Assembly (NCBI GenBank): GCA_902494935.1
Contig: CABUVH010000012.1
Location: forward strand, 1-21,404
Source: an uncultured Collinsella sp.
Lineage (GTDB): Bacteria > Actinomycetota > Coriobacteriia > Coriobacteriales > Coriobacteriaceae
DNA length: 21,404 bases
Reading direction: 5' to 3'
Below, piece after piece: positions 6,150-13,775 of the stretch (positions are counted from its first letter, which is position 1; every line of letters starts with the position of its first letter). A program made the translations under genes and the position numbers. The notes below the pieces were generated by a model, which saw nothing but the letters and a program-made list of their open reading frames with translations, searched no databases and was not told the DNA's origin.

Positions 6150-6599
6150 ATGCAGCTTCACGATCTTACTCCCGCGCCCGGTTCCACCAAGAACCGCAAG
6201 CGCGTCGGCCGTGGCAATTCTTCGGGTCACGGCACCACTTCTGGCCGCGGTCAGAAGGGCCAGGGTTCCCGCTCTGGCGGCACCAAGGGTGCCGGTTTCG
6301 AGGGTGGCCAGACTCCGCTGGCTATGCGCCTGCCCAAGCTTCCGGGCTTCCGCAACCCCCGTCGTATCGAGTACACCGCTGTTAACGTTGAGCGTCTCGA
6401 GCGCAAGTTCGAGGACGGCGCTGTGATCGACGGTGCCGCTCTTAAGGCCGCTCGCATCACCAAGAGCGAGTTCGAGCCCGTCAAGGTGCTCGGCAATGGT
6501 GAGCTCACCAAGAAGTTCACGGTCAAGGTCGACAAGGTCAGCGCTTCTGCGCAGGCCAAGATCGAGGCCGCCGGCGGAAAGGTCGAGCTGCCGTGCTAA
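6150..6599 (+). CDS. rplO: 50S ribosomal protein L15
   Basis: The 149-residue product starts with MQLHDLTPAPGSTKNRKRVGRG. It continues with the glycine-rich extended arm (SSGHGTTSGRGQKGQGSRSGG) that threads into 23S rRNA, then GFEGGQTPLAMRLPKLPGFRN and a globular C-terminal domain. It starts three bases after rpmD. Its last seven bases overlap the GTG start of secY in another frame, a translational-coupling arrangement often seen at this junction. Confidence 0.98.
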   Translation: MQLHDLTPAPGSTKNRKRVGRGNSSGHGTTSGRGQKGQGSRSGGTKGAGFEGGQTPLAMRLPKLPGFRNPRRIEYTAVNVERLERKFEDGAVIDGAALKAARITKSEFEPVKVLGNGELTKKFTVKVDKVSASAQAKIEAAGGKVELPC

Positions 6600-7879
6600 A
6601 TGGTCTTAAGAATGCTTTCCGCATCAAAGAATTGCGCGAAAAGATTCTTTTTACCATAGCTATGCTCGTCGTGTACCGCATTGGTGCGCACGTTCCTGTG
6701 CCCGGCATTCCCTTCCAGGGGATGCTGGGCCTTTTCTCGACCGATAACAATTCGGTCGCCGCAGGTGCTATGGCCCTCCTGAATCTTTTCTCTGGCGGCG
6801 CTTTGAGCTATGTGTCGGTGTTTTCGCTGGGCATCATGCCTTACATCACCAGCTCGATCATCCTCCAGATGCTCCAGGCCGTTGTGCCTTCCCTGCATGA
6901 GCTTGCCCGCGAGGGCGAGGTCGGTCAGACCAAGATTACGCAGTATTCGCGTTACCTCACCCTGGCTCTGGCAATCCTCAACTCCGTGGGTTACCTCTTC
7001 CTCTTTAAGAGCTTCGGCATCAGCTTTAATGGCGCCGGCGCTCCCGAGATCATCTTCGACCTCATGATCGTCGGCACGCTCACTGCGGGCGCCATGCTGA
7101 TCATGTGGATTGGTGAGCTCATCACCCAGCGCGGTATCGGCAATGGCATGTCGCTGATCATCTTTGCGAACATCATGGCCGGTCTGCCGCAGGCTATCTT
7201 CTCCAGCACCGAGGGCAATGCCGGTGGCATCATCACCATGGTGATTATCTGCGCCATCATCCTGCTGGTTATCCCGCTGATTGTTTTCCTTGAGCGCGGC
7301 CAGCGCCGCATTCCGGTCTCCTACGCTAAGCGCGTCGTGGGCCGTCGCATGATGGGTGGCCAGACCACCTACCTGCCCATCAAGGTCAACACCGCGGGTG
7401 TCGTGCCGATCATCTTCGCTTCGGCGCTGCTGTATTTCCCGGCTCAGATTGCCGTGTTCTTCCCCGGCATCGGCTGGATCCAGGCAGTTGCCTCTGCGCT
7501 TTCGACCGGTTGGCTCAACTGGGTGCTTAATGTTGTCCTCATCGTGTTCTTCGCGTACTTCTACACCTCCATGGTGTTTAACCCCGATGACACGGCCGAC
7601 AACCTTAAGAAGCAGGGCGGCTTTATTCCGGGCGTGCGTCCGGGTAGGGCTACCGCGGCCTACATCAAGAACGCGCTCAACAAGATTACGCTTCCCAGCG
7701 CTGTCTTTTTGGCGCTCATCGCCATCGTGCCTTCGATCATCTTCTCCTTCACGGGTAACCATCTGATCCAGGCATTTGGCGGCACGTCCATCCTCATCAT
7801 GGTCGGCGTCGTGCTCGACACGGTCGATAAGCTCGAAGGCCAGATCAAGATGTATGATTACGATGGATTCTTTAAATAG
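6593..7879 (+). CDS. secY: Preprotein translocase subunit SecY
   Basis: The 428-residue integral membrane protein has many hydrophobic segments consistent with the ten-helix SecY channel. The N-terminus NAFRIKELREKILFTIAMLVVYRIGAHVPVPGI is diagnostic, as are MPYITSSIILQML in the plug/helix-2 region and GIGNGMSLIIFANI. The cytoplasmic loop RRIPVSYAKR and the late NPDDTADNLKKQGGFIPGVRPG also match. SecY forms the channel for Sec-dependent export with SecE and SecG. The start is GTG at 6593, overlapping the rplO stop; alignment of the conserved start favours it over later ATGs. Placement between rplO and adk is canonical. Confidence 0.98.
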   Translation: MLNGLKNAFRIKELREKILFTIAMLVVYRIGAHVPVPGIPFQGMLGLFSTDNNSVAAGAMALLNLFSGGALSYVSVFSLGIMPYITSSIILQMLQAVVPSLHELAREGEVGQTKITQYSRYLTLALAILNSVGYLFLFKSFGISFNGAGAPEIIFDLMIVGTLTAGAMLIMWIGELITQRGIGNGMSLIIFANIMAGLPQAIFSSTEGNAGGIITMVIICAIILLVIPLIVFLERGQRRIPVSYAKRVVGRRMMGGQTTYLPIKVNTAGVVPIIFASALLYFPAQIAVFFPGIGWIQAVASALSTGWLNWVLNVVLIVFFAYFYTSMVFNPDDTADNLKKQGGFIPGVRPGRATAAYIKNALNKITLPSAVFLALIAIVPSIIFSFTGNHLIQAFGGTSILIMVGVVLDTVDKLEGQIKMYDYDGFFK

Positions 7880-7897
7880 GCTAGAGGAGGATTGCTC

Positions 7898-8524
7898 ATG
7901 AACCTCGTATTGCTCGGAGCTCCGGGTGCCGGTAAGGGCACCGTCGCACAGGAGCTCGTCGCCGAGTTTGGCGTCGCCCATATTTCCACGGGCGACCTGC
8001 TGCGTGCTGCCGTCAAGGGTGGCACCGAGCTTGGTATTCAGGCTAAGAAGTACATGGACGCTGGCGAGCTCGTTCCCGACCAGCTCGTGATCGACCTTGT
8101 CAAGGAGCGCCTTGCCGCCGATGACGCCCAGCAGGGCTTCATCCTCGACGGCTTCCCGCGCAACACCGCCCAGGCTGTGACGCTCGATTCCGAGCTCTCC
8201 GCCATGGGTCGCGAGATCGACTGCGCCCTTCTGGTCGATGTGGCCCCCGAGGTCATTATCGATCGTCTGTCTTCGCGTCGCACCTGCCGCGCATGCGGTT
8301 ACACCGGCACCGCTGCCGATGCTACCTGCCCCAAGTGTGGCGGCGAGATGTATCAGCGCGACGACGACAAGCCCGAGACCATCAAGAACCGTCTCGACGT
8401 CTACGAGAAGTCCACGAGCCCGCTCGTCGACTACTATCGTGGCCAGGGTCTGCTCAAGTCGGTCAACGGTGACCAGGCTCGCGAGACCGTGTACGGGGAT
8501 GTCAAAGAGGCTCTCGGTCTATGA
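7898..8524 (+). CDS. adk: Adenylate kinase, zinc-binding LID type
   Basis: The enzyme interconverts ATP plus AMP and two ADP in the cytosol. The P-loop GAPGAGKGT is at 7-15, STGDLLRAA covers the AMP-binding region near 30, and LDGFPRN lies at 83-89. The LID carries four cysteines, C130, C133, C144 and C147, which mark the zinc-stabilised type. The start is taken as ATG 7898, with GAGGAGG at 7884-7890, giving 208 residues. An upstream in-frame TTG at 7892 is too close to that site. The stop overlaps the map start as ATGA (8521-8524). Confidence 0.98.
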   Translation: MNLVLLGAPGAGKGTVAQELVAEFGVAHISTGDLLRAAVKGGTELGIQAKKYMDAGELVPDQLVIDLVKERLAADDAQQGFILDGFPRNTAQAVTLDSELSAMGREIDCALLVDVAPEVIIDRLSSRRTCRACGYTGTAADATCPKCGGEMYQRDDDKPETIKNRLDVYEKSTSPLVDYYRGQGLLKSVNGDQARETVYGDVKEALGL

Positions 8525-9309
8525 TCAAGATTAAGTCTGCAACGCAAATCGAGCAGATGAAGAAGGCAGGAGCGCTATCTAAGATGGCGCTCCGCCACGT
8601 TGGAGCCATGGTGCGCCCCGGCGTTTCCACCTTTGAGCTCGATCAGCTCGCGGAGCAGATTATCCGCATGCATGGCGGCACCCCGGCCTTTAAGGGTTAC
8701 GGCGGGTTCCCGGGGACCATTTGCGCATCGATCAACGATGCCGTGGTCCACGGTATTCCCAACCCCGACATGATCCTGCGCGATGGCGATATCATCTCCA
8801 TCGATACGGGAGCCGTTGTCGACGGTTGGGTCGGCGATAACGCTTGGACGTTTTTCGTCGGCACCCCCACGCCCGAAGCCAAGGCTTTGTGCGAGGTCAC
8901 GCGCGATTGCCTTAAGGCAGCCATCGAGCAGGCTGTTCCCGGTAACCATATCGGGGACGTCGGTTATGCCGTTCAGTCCCTCGCCGAGTCTCACGGTTAC
9001 GGTGTGCTTCGTGATTATGTAGGCCATGGCATTGGCCGCGTGATGCACGAGGACCCCAACGTTCCTAACTATGGAAAGAAGGGGAGGGGCGTTCGCCTCC
9101 AGGCCGGCATGGTCATTGCCATCGAGCCGATGGTTACGATGGGTTCCAACCATGTGAGCACGGGCTCCGACGGTTGGATTGTTACGACCAACGATCACCT
9201 GCCCGCCGCGCACTACGAGAACACCGTCGCCATTACCAATGACGGTCCGGTGATTCTCACCACGGATGCCCAAGGTGCTTGGTGCTCCCTCCAAGGCGGA
9301 GAAATGTAA
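8521..9309 (+). CDS. map: Methionine aminopeptidase, type I
   Basis: The product is 262 residues and removes initiator methionine from nascent proteins. All five metal ligands expected of the type I family are present at D95 (SIDTG), D106 (GDNAW), H169 (GHGIG), E202 (IEPM) and E233 (YENT). The active-site histidines H77 (VHGIP) and H176 (MHEDP) are also visible. It starts inside the adk stop codon (ATGA), so translation is coupled. There is no N-terminal zinc-finger extension. The neighbouring infA appears to have its own promoter. Confidence 0.98.
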   Translation: MIKIKSATQIEQMKKAGALSKMALRHVGAMVRPGVSTFELDQLAEQIIRMHGGTPAFKGYGGFPGTICASINDAVVHGIPNPDMILRDGDIISIDTGAVVDGWVGDNAWTFFVGTPTPEAKALCEVTRDCLKAAIEQAVPGNHIGDVGYAVQSLAESHGYGVLRDYVGHGIGRVMHEDPNVPNYGKKGRGVRLQAGMVIAIEPMVTMGSNHVSTGSDGWIVTTNDHLPAAHYENTVAITNDGPVILTTDAQGAWCSLQGGEM

Positions 9310-9345
9310 CAAGTTCCATTTAGTTGTGGAGCCATTACGAAGTTA

Positions 9346-9374
9346 TTACGATGCGTGCATACGTGTTGTAGAAT
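9346..9374 (+). promoter_or_regulatory. Predicted internal promoter upstream of infA
   Basis: In the AT-rich map-infA spacer, a weak TTACGA (9346-9351) lies 17 bases before a good -10, TAGAAT (9369-9374). A transcript would begin near 9381, about 33 bases before the infA start. An internal promoter between the spc and alpha halves fits the extra demand for IF-1 and alpha-operon products. Only the hexamers support it. Confidence 0.45.
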
Positions 9375-9413
9375 ACTCAATCGCTGTCGTTTTCTAGAGA
9401 AAGATGATTGCTT

Positions 9414-9632
9414 GTGAAGAAGGAAGACGCAATTGAGCTCGAGGGTACGGTAAAGGAACCGTTGCCCAACGCCATGTTTAAGGTCGAGCTCGAGAACGGT
9501 CATTCGGTTCTGTGCAACATTTCTGGCAAGATCCGAATGAATTACATCCGTATTCTCCCCGGTGACAGGGTTGTCGTGGAGCTTTCCCCGTACGACCTGA
9601 CCCGCGGCCGCATCACCTATCGCTACAAATAG
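9414..9632 (+). CDS. infA: Translation initiation factor IF-1
   Basis: The protein is an OB-fold factor that binds the 30S A site during initiation. The sequence KKEDAIELEGTVKEPLPNAMFKVELENGHSVLCNISGKIRMNYIRILPGDRVVVELSPYDLTRGRITYRYK is classic in outline. Starting at GTG 9414 gives 72 residues, the normal length, and places KKEDAIE right after the initiator. A TTG at 9408 is also in frame and would add two residues. The nearby AGAAAG (9397-9402) is a weak ribosome binding site, so the start is the least certain part. The 150-base region that follows is noncoding and structured. Confidence 0.95.
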   Translation: MKKEDAIELEGTVKEPLPNAMFKVELENGHSVLCNISGKIRMNYIRILPGDRVVVELSPYDLTRGRITYRYK

Positions 9633-9782
9633 CGGCACGCATACACGCACTCCATTTCCGACTGCAGGCTTAGCTCAACCTACGGTCGGATTGTGTGTGA
9701 AGACCAGCCATAGTTTTAAACGCCTGCGGCTGGGCGAGTAGATAGTAGGGAAGTAGTTTGAGCGCTACCGAAAGGAAGAACG
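9633..9782 (+). other. Structured infA-rpmJ spacer, possible alpha-operon leader
   Basis: No coding region is visible. TCCGAC (9657-9662) pairs with GTCGGA (9685-9690) around an inner AGG/CCT stem. CCAGCC (9704-9709) pairs with GGCTGG (9728-9733). The ribosome binding site AAAGGAAG lies just before the rpmJ ATG. In E. coli the S4 protein represses the alpha operon through a leader at the corresponding place; homology with that element is not claimed. Confidence 0.35.
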
Positions 9783-9896
9783 ATGAAGGTACGTCCTTCG
9801 GTCAAGAAGATGTGCGATAAGTGCAAAATCATTAGGCGCCATGGCAAGGTCCTCGTCATTTGCGAGAACCCCCGTCATAAGCAGCGTCAGGGTTAA
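9783..9896 (+). CDS. rpmJ: 50S ribosomal protein L36
   Basis: A 37-residue product, MKVRPSVKKMCDKCKIIRRH onward to PRHKQRQG, matches bacterial L36 in length and motif. The zinc ligands are present (C11, C14, C27 and H32), so this is the zinc-binding type. It binds 23S rRNA. It is too short for many gene finders but has a clear AAAGGAAG upstream and sits in its normal place between infA and rpsM. Confidence 0.97.
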   Translation: MKVRPSVKKMCDKCKIIRRHGKVLVICENPRHKQRQG

Positions 9897-9910
9897 GAGA
9901 GGAGACTACG

Positions 9911-10285
9911 TTGGCCCGTATTAATGGTGTCGACCTCCCGCGTGAGAAGCGCGTTGAGATCGGTCTGACCTACATTTACGGCATCGGCCGCACCACTGCG
10001 ACGAAGATTTGCGTCGAGTGCAACGTTAACGTGGATACGCGCGTTAAGGACCTCACCGAGGATGAGGTTAACGCCATCCGCGATTATATCGATAAGAACC
10101 AGATCATGGTTGAGGGCGACCTCCGCCGTGAGCGCAACCAGAACGTCAAGCGCCTTATGGACATCGGCTGCAACCGCGGCCTTCGTCACCGCAAGGGCCT
10201 CCCGGTCCGCGGCCAGCGCACCCACACTAACGCTCGTACCCGCAAGGGCCCGAAGCGTCAGATCGGTGCTAAGAAGAAGAAATAA
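9911..10285 (+). CDS. rpsM: 30S ribosomal protein S13
   Basis: The 124-residue product has the S13 start ARINGVDLPREKRVEIGLTYIYGIGRTTA, a helix-hairpin-helix region, and the C-terminal RHRKGLPVRGQRTHTNARTRKGPKR. It lies in the head of the 30S subunit and contacts P-site tRNA and L5. It starts with TTG at 9911, unusual for a ribosomal protein. The start is fixed by AGAGGAG at 9898-9904, six bases upstream, and by the family N-terminus beginning immediately after it. Confidence 0.97.
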   Translation: MARINGVDLPREKRVEIGLTYIYGIGRTTATKICVECNVNVDTRVKDLTEDEVNAIRDYIDKNQIMVEGDLRRERNQNVKRLMDIGCNRGLRHRKGLPVRGQRTHTNARTRKGPKRQIGAKKKK

Positions 10286-10299
10286 GGAGCGCTAGATAG

Positions 10300-10704
10300 A
10301 TGGCTACTGCTAAGAAGAACGTTCGCGCTGCCCGTCTGAAGCGCGCGGACCGTAAGAACATTTCCGTGGGCCAGGCTCACATTCGTTCTACGTTCAACAA
10401 CACGATCGTTTCGATCACCGATCCCCAGGGCAACGTCATTTCCTGGAAGTCGGCTGGCCAGGTGGGCTTCAAGGGCTCCCGTAAGTCCACGCCGTTCGCT
10501 GCCCAGATGGCTGCCGAGGCTGCTGCCAAGCAGGCCATGGAGCACGGTATGAAGAAGGTTTCCGTCTTCGTCAAGGGCCCCGGCTCCGGTCGTGAGACCG
10601 CCATCCGCTCCCTCCAGGCTGCTGGCCTCGAGGTCTCGAGCATCCAGGACAAGACCCCCATTCCGCACAACGGCTGCCGCCCCAAGAAGCGTCGCCGCGT
10701 GTAA
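10300..10704 (+). CDS. rpsK: 30S ribosomal protein S11
   Basis: The product is 134 residues with VGQAHIRSTFNNTIVSITDPQGNVISWKSAGQVGFKGSRKSTPFAAQMAA, VKGPGSGRETAIRSLQAAGLEV and the tail PIPHNGCRPKKRRRV. All match S11, which forms part of the platform near the 3' end of 16S rRNA. AAGGAGC overlaps the rpsM stop and precedes the ATG. No anomaly is seen. Confidence 0.98.
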   Translation: MATAKKNVRAARLKRADRKNISVGQAHIRSTFNNTIVSITDPQGNVISWKSAGQVGFKGSRKSTPFAAQMAAEAAAKQAMEHGMKKVSVFVKGPGSGRETAIRSLQAAGLEVSSIQDKTPIPHNGCRPKKRRRV

Positions 10705-10723
10705 CTGAAAGGATCGTATCAAT

Positions 10724-11320
10724 ATGGCAATCGACAGGACTCCTGTTCTTAAGCGCTGCCGTCAGCTCGGGATCGATCCCGCTGAGCTCGGTTACAGCAG
10801 CAAGAAGGAATCTATCCGTCAGCCCAAGCGCCGTCGCAAGGAATCTGAGTACGGCATGCAGCTGCGCGAGAAGCAGAAGGTCAAGTTCATCTATGGCGTT
10901 CTGGAGAAGCAGTTCCACGGCTACTTCAACAAGGCCCGTAAGATGAACGGCGTCACCGGTGAGAACCTCATGATCATTCTTGAGTCTCGCCTCGACAACG
11001 TCGTCTTCCGTCTTGGCTTCGCCCGCACCCGCAAAGAGGCTCGTCAGTCCGTCCGTCACGGTCACTTCACCGTGAACGGCAAGCGCGTGGACATCCCGTC
11101 CTACCGCGTCAAGGCCGGCGACGTCGTCGCTGTCGGCGAGAAGTTCCGTGACCTCCTCCCCATCAAGGAGGCCCTGATTTCCTCCGAGCGCTTTGAGGTC
11201 CCTGGCTGGCTCGAGGTCGATATCGAGAAGCTGTCTGGTAACGTGCTCGCTCTGCCGACGCGTGAGCAGATCAGCGGTGATATCAACGAGCAGCTCATCG
11301 TCGAGCTCTACTCTAAGTAG
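10724..11320 (+). CDS. rpsD: 30S ribosomal protein S4, zinc-free form
   Basis: The 198-residue product contains an N-terminal S4 domain and the S4 RNA-binding motif LESRLDNVVFRLGFARTRKEARQSVRHGHFTVNGKRVDIPSYRVKAGD. S4 initiates 16S rRNA 5' domain assembly and is the usual alpha-operon autoregulator. The N-terminal region has only one cysteine (C12), so this is the form without a zinc site. The extreme N-terminus (AIDRTPVLKRCRQLG) departs from the more common ARYTGP start. The ATG at 10724 follows GAAAGGAT. Confidence 0.97.
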   Translation: MAIDRTPVLKRCRQLGIDPAELGYSSKKESIRQPKRRRKESEYGMQLREKQKVKFIYGVLEKQFHGYFNKARKMNGVTGENLMIILESRLDNVVFRLGFARTRKEARQSVRHGHFTVNGKRVDIPSYRVKAGDVVAVGEKFRDLLPIKEALISSERFEVPGWLEVDIEKLSGNVLALPTREQISGDINEQLIVELYSK

Positions 11321-11352
11321 TCCATCCGGGCTGCTGAGGCTGGAGGTAATAC

Positions 11353-12294
11353 ATGTCAGAATTCATTAGGCCTCAGGTTCAGGTCGAAGAGATCAACGAG
11401 ACGTCTGCTCGTGTCTCCGTCGAGCCGCTCGAGCGTGGTTACGGCGATACGCTGGGTAACTCCCTTCGTCGCGTTCTTCTGTCCTCGCTCGAGGGTGCCG
11501 CCGTCGAGGCTATTCAGATCGATGGTGCGCAGCACGAGTTCATGACCATCCCTAACATGGTCGAGGATGTCACCGACATCGTCCTGAATGTCAAGGGTCT
11601 TGTCTTCAGGGCTCTCGGCACGACCGACGAGGCGACCGCCACCATCTCGGTTGACGGCCCCTGCGAGGTCACCGGTGCGGACTTCTTTATTCCGTCCGAG
11701 TTTGAGCTGGTCAACCCCGAGCAGCACATTGCTACGCTCACCGAGGGTGGCCATCTCACCATGAGCATGCGCATCGGCTATGGCCGCGGCTATGTTTCTG
11801 GCGAGGCCAACAAGCGCGACAACGATCCCATCGGTGTGATCCACGTCGACTCGCTGTACTCGCCGGTTTCCCGTTGCGCCAAGCTCGTTGAGGCTTGCCG
11901 TGTCGGTCAGCACACCGACTACGACCGCCTTGTCCTCGAGATCGAGACCAACGGCTCCATCGCCCCGCGCGACGCCGTGGTCCAGGCTGCCAATATCATC
12001 AACCAGCATATGGCCGCCTTTATGAACCTTGCCGAGACCCCCGAGGTCGAGGAGGAGGCTTCGATCTTCGCTCCCGAGGTCACCAACGACAACGCCGAGC
12101 TGGACAAGCAGATCGAGGATCTGGACCTTTCCGTCCGTTCCTACAACTGCCTTAAGCGCGCCAGCATTCACTCGGTCCGTCAGCTCGTTGAGTTCTCGGA
12201 GAACGATCTGCTCAACATCCGTAACTTCGGTGTTAAGTCGATCGAGGAAGTGAAGGACAAGCTTGAGTCCATGGGCCTGAGCCTGAAGGCTTAA
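11353..12294 (+). CDS. rpoA: DNA-directed RNA polymerase subunit alpha
   Basis: The 313-residue protein has the N-terminal assembly domain (EPLERGYGDTLGNSLRRVLLSSLEGAAV and NMVEDVTDIVLNVK) to about residue 230. An acidic linker joins it to the C-terminal helix-hairpin-helix domain (LDLSVRSYNCLKRASIHSVRQLVEFSENDLLNIRNFGVKSIEEV), which binds UP elements and activators. It assembles the polymerase by dimerising and recruiting beta and beta'. GGAGGTAATAC leads into the ATG. Position between rpsD and rplQ is canonical. Confidence 0.99.
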   Translation: MSEFIRPQVQVEEINETSARVSVEPLERGYGDTLGNSLRRVLLSSLEGAAVEAIQIDGAQHEFMTIPNMVEDVTDIVLNVKGLVFRALGTTDEATATISVDGPCEVTGADFFIPSEFELVNPEQHIATLTEGGHLTMSMRIGYGRGYVSGEANKRDNDPIGVIHVDSLYSPVSRCAKLVEACRVGQHTDYDRLVLEIETNGSIAPRDAVVQAANIINQHMAAFMNLAETPEVEEEASIFAPEVTNDNAELDKQIEDLDLSVRSYNCLKRASIHSVRQLVEFSENDLLNIRNFGVKSIEEVKDKLESMGLSLKA

Positions 12295-12324
12295 TGCTTC
12301 GCATATTTGAGGAGAAACTAGACC

Positions 12325-12792
12325 ATGCGTCACAACGTTAAGAAGGGCCTGAAGCTCGGCACCGATGCGAGCCACACCAAGGCCATGAAGAAGAGCCTTG
12401 CTAAGGCCCTCTTCGAGAACGACCGCATCAAGACCACCGAGACCCGCGCTAAGGCGCTGCGTTCGGTCGTCGACCCGATCATCACTTGGGCCAAGAAGGG
12501 CGACCTGCACTCTCGTCGTCTGGCTATCGCCAAGCTCGGCGATAAGCAGCTCGTTGCCGAGATCTTCGACAAGGCTGCCCAGGGCATGTGGCAGGACCGC
12601 AACGGCGGTTACACCCGCATCATGAAGCTCGGTAACCGTAAGGGCGACAACGCTCCCATCGTTATCATGGAGCTCGTCACCGAGCCTTGCACGCCTAAGG
12701 CCAAGAAGGCTGCTCCGGCCCCTAAGAAGGCCGCTGCTCCCAAGAAGGTCGAGGCTGTCGAGGAGGCTCCTGCTGAGGAGACCGCTGAGTAG
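12325..12792 (+). CDS. rplQ: 50S ribosomal protein L17 with C-terminal tail
   Basis: Residues 1-120 are standard L17: MRHNVKKGLKLGTDASHTKAM, then FENDRIKTTETRAKALR, and the end GDNAPIVIMELV. Residues 121-155 are a low-complexity tail of Lys/Ala/Pro followed by Glu/Ala, of a kind frequent in actinobacterial L17 and probably disordered. L17 lies near the polypeptide exit tunnel. The stop codon, TAG at 12790-12792, overlaps the -35-like hexamer of a predicted promoter, and the operon terminator follows 27 bases later. Confidence 0.97.
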   Translation: MRHNVKKGLKLGTDASHTKAMKKSLAKALFENDRIKTTETRAKALRSVVDPIITWAKKGDLHSRRLAIAKLGDKQLVAEIFDKAAQGMWQDRNGGYTRIMKLGNRKGDNAPIVIMELVTEPCTPKAKKAAPAPKKAAAPKKVEAVEEAPAEETAE

Positions 12793-12817
12793 ACATTCCG
12801 TCTGCATAGGCTATATT
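12790..12817 (+). promoter_or_regulatory. Predicted truA promoter overlapping the rplQ terminator
   Basis: TAGACA (12790-12795) matches the -35 consensus at five of six positions. It is followed 16 bases later by TATATT (12812-12817), which matches the -10 at five of six. Transcription would begin near 12824, inside the left arm of the terminator at 12819-12828. Such a transcript would lack half of the stem and so escape termination. Confidence 0.5.
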
Positions 12818-12818
12818 C

Positions 12819-12849
12819 GAGGGGTACGTTCGCGTACCCCTCTTTTTTT
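12819..12849 (+). terminator. Intrinsic terminator of the spc-alpha operon
   Basis: GAGGGGTACG (12819-12828) pairs perfectly with CGTACCCCTC (12833-12842) around a TTCG tetraloop and is followed by seven T residues (12843-12849). This is a textbook Rho-independent terminator just after rplQ. Confidence 0.95.
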
Positions 12850-12884
12850 GTCGCGATACCGTTACTTGTTTGTTGGGAGCGCCC

Positions 12885-13709
12885 ATGACTGCGCCGTCTG
12901 ATTTCAATTCGATTTCCGAGCTTGACGCCACGCTCGTATTTCGCGTGGCCTATGATGGCTCGTCGTATAGCGGATTTGCCGAGCAGCCGGGACAGACGAC
13001 GGTTGCGGGTGAGCTGCGTCGAGCCATCGAGACGCTGCTTCGCCGTCCGATCGATCTGACGTGCGCAGGTCGTACCGATGCCGGCGTGCATGCCGTGGCA
13101 CAGTATATCAGCGTGCCCGTAACGGACGCTGAGCTCGCCCTTACGCGCCGTAGGTGGCTGCGGGCTATGGATGCCCTGCTGCCTAAAGATATCGCCATAA
13201 ACGAGGTCTACAGGGCCCGTAAGGGCTTTTCTGCACGCTTTGACGCGCGTTCCCGTACGTATACGTACCGTATTGCCGATCGCGATGCGCGCCCCGTGCT
13301 GTCCCGTGGTGCCGTGTGGTGGCATCGCTATCCCTTGGACGTCGAGGCCATGTCTGCGGCCTGTCCCGCGCTTTTGGGTGAGCAGGACTTTAAGAGCTTT
13401 TGCAAGGTCGCCTCTGCCGTGGGCAAACCTACGCATCGCTGCGTGATGCGTGCCGAGTTTGGCCATGAGGTTGCGTTTGGCGAGGACATCCTGACGTTTA
13501 CCATCGAGGGCAATGCGTTTCTGCATTCGATGGTCCGCACGATCGTGGGCACGCTTGTCGAGATTGGCATGCATCGCCGTGAACCCGAGTGGATGCGCGA
13601 GGTCATCGATGCTTGCGACCGTACCGCTGCGGGCCCCACGGCTCCTGCCTGCGGCCTTACGTTTATGGGCGTGGATTACGATCCCGTCGAGCTTGTCGTG
13701 CTCGACTAG
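12885..13709 (+). CDS. truA: tRNA pseudouridine(38-40) synthase TruA
   Basis: TruA converts uridines 38-40 of the tRNA anticodon arm to pseudouridine. The catalytic motif AGRTDAGVHA is present with the nucleophilic aspartate at residue 65. VAYDGSSYSGFAEQPGQTTVAGELRRAI near residue 20, FSARFDARSRTYTYRI, and the C-terminal GNAFLHSMVRTIVGTLVEIG match the family. ATG 12885 is chosen because GGAG lies five bases upstream, giving 274 residues; in-frame TTG codons at 12870 and 12873 are less likely. It follows rplQ, a common neighbour, but is separated by the terminator. Confidence 0.96.
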   Translation: MTAPSDFNSISELDATLVFRVAYDGSSYSGFAEQPGQTTVAGELRRAIETLLRRPIDLTCAGRTDAGVHAVAQYISVPVTDAELALTRRRWLRAMDALLPKDIAINEVYRARKGFSARFDARSRTYTYRIADRDARPVLSRGAVWWHRYPLDVEAMSAACPALLGEQDFKSFCKVASAVGKPTHRCVMRAEFGHEVAFGEDILTFTIEGNAFLHSMVRTIVGTLVEIGMHRREPEWMREVIDACDRTAAGPTAPACGLTFMGVDYDPVELVVLD

Positions 13710-13775
13710 GGGGGGCTCGACGCGTCGTGCGTCGACACCCGTCATCTGTGGGCTGCGCGTGTGCAACATCTGTTC

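Noticed and set aside
7892..7897. Upstream TTG start for adk adding two residues
   Set aside because: It lies one base from the GAGGAGG site, too close for initiation; ATG 7898 has normal spacing and gives the conserved MNLVLLG start.
6596..7981. 461-codon open frame on the minus strand opposite secY
   Set aside because: The composition (His, Asp, Arg-rich) and exact overlap with secY mark it as an antisense shadow.
9657..9733. tRNA-like gene in the infA-rpmJ spacer
   Set aside because: The stems do not form a cloverleaf and no TTCRA-type loop or acceptor stem is present.
11356..12807. 483-codon open frame on the minus strand opposite rpoA and rplQ
   Set aside because: It is the mirror of two certain genes; the G/C-rich codon bias keeps the antisense frame open. 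The translation is rich in Leu, Gly, Asp and Val without a recognisable domain.
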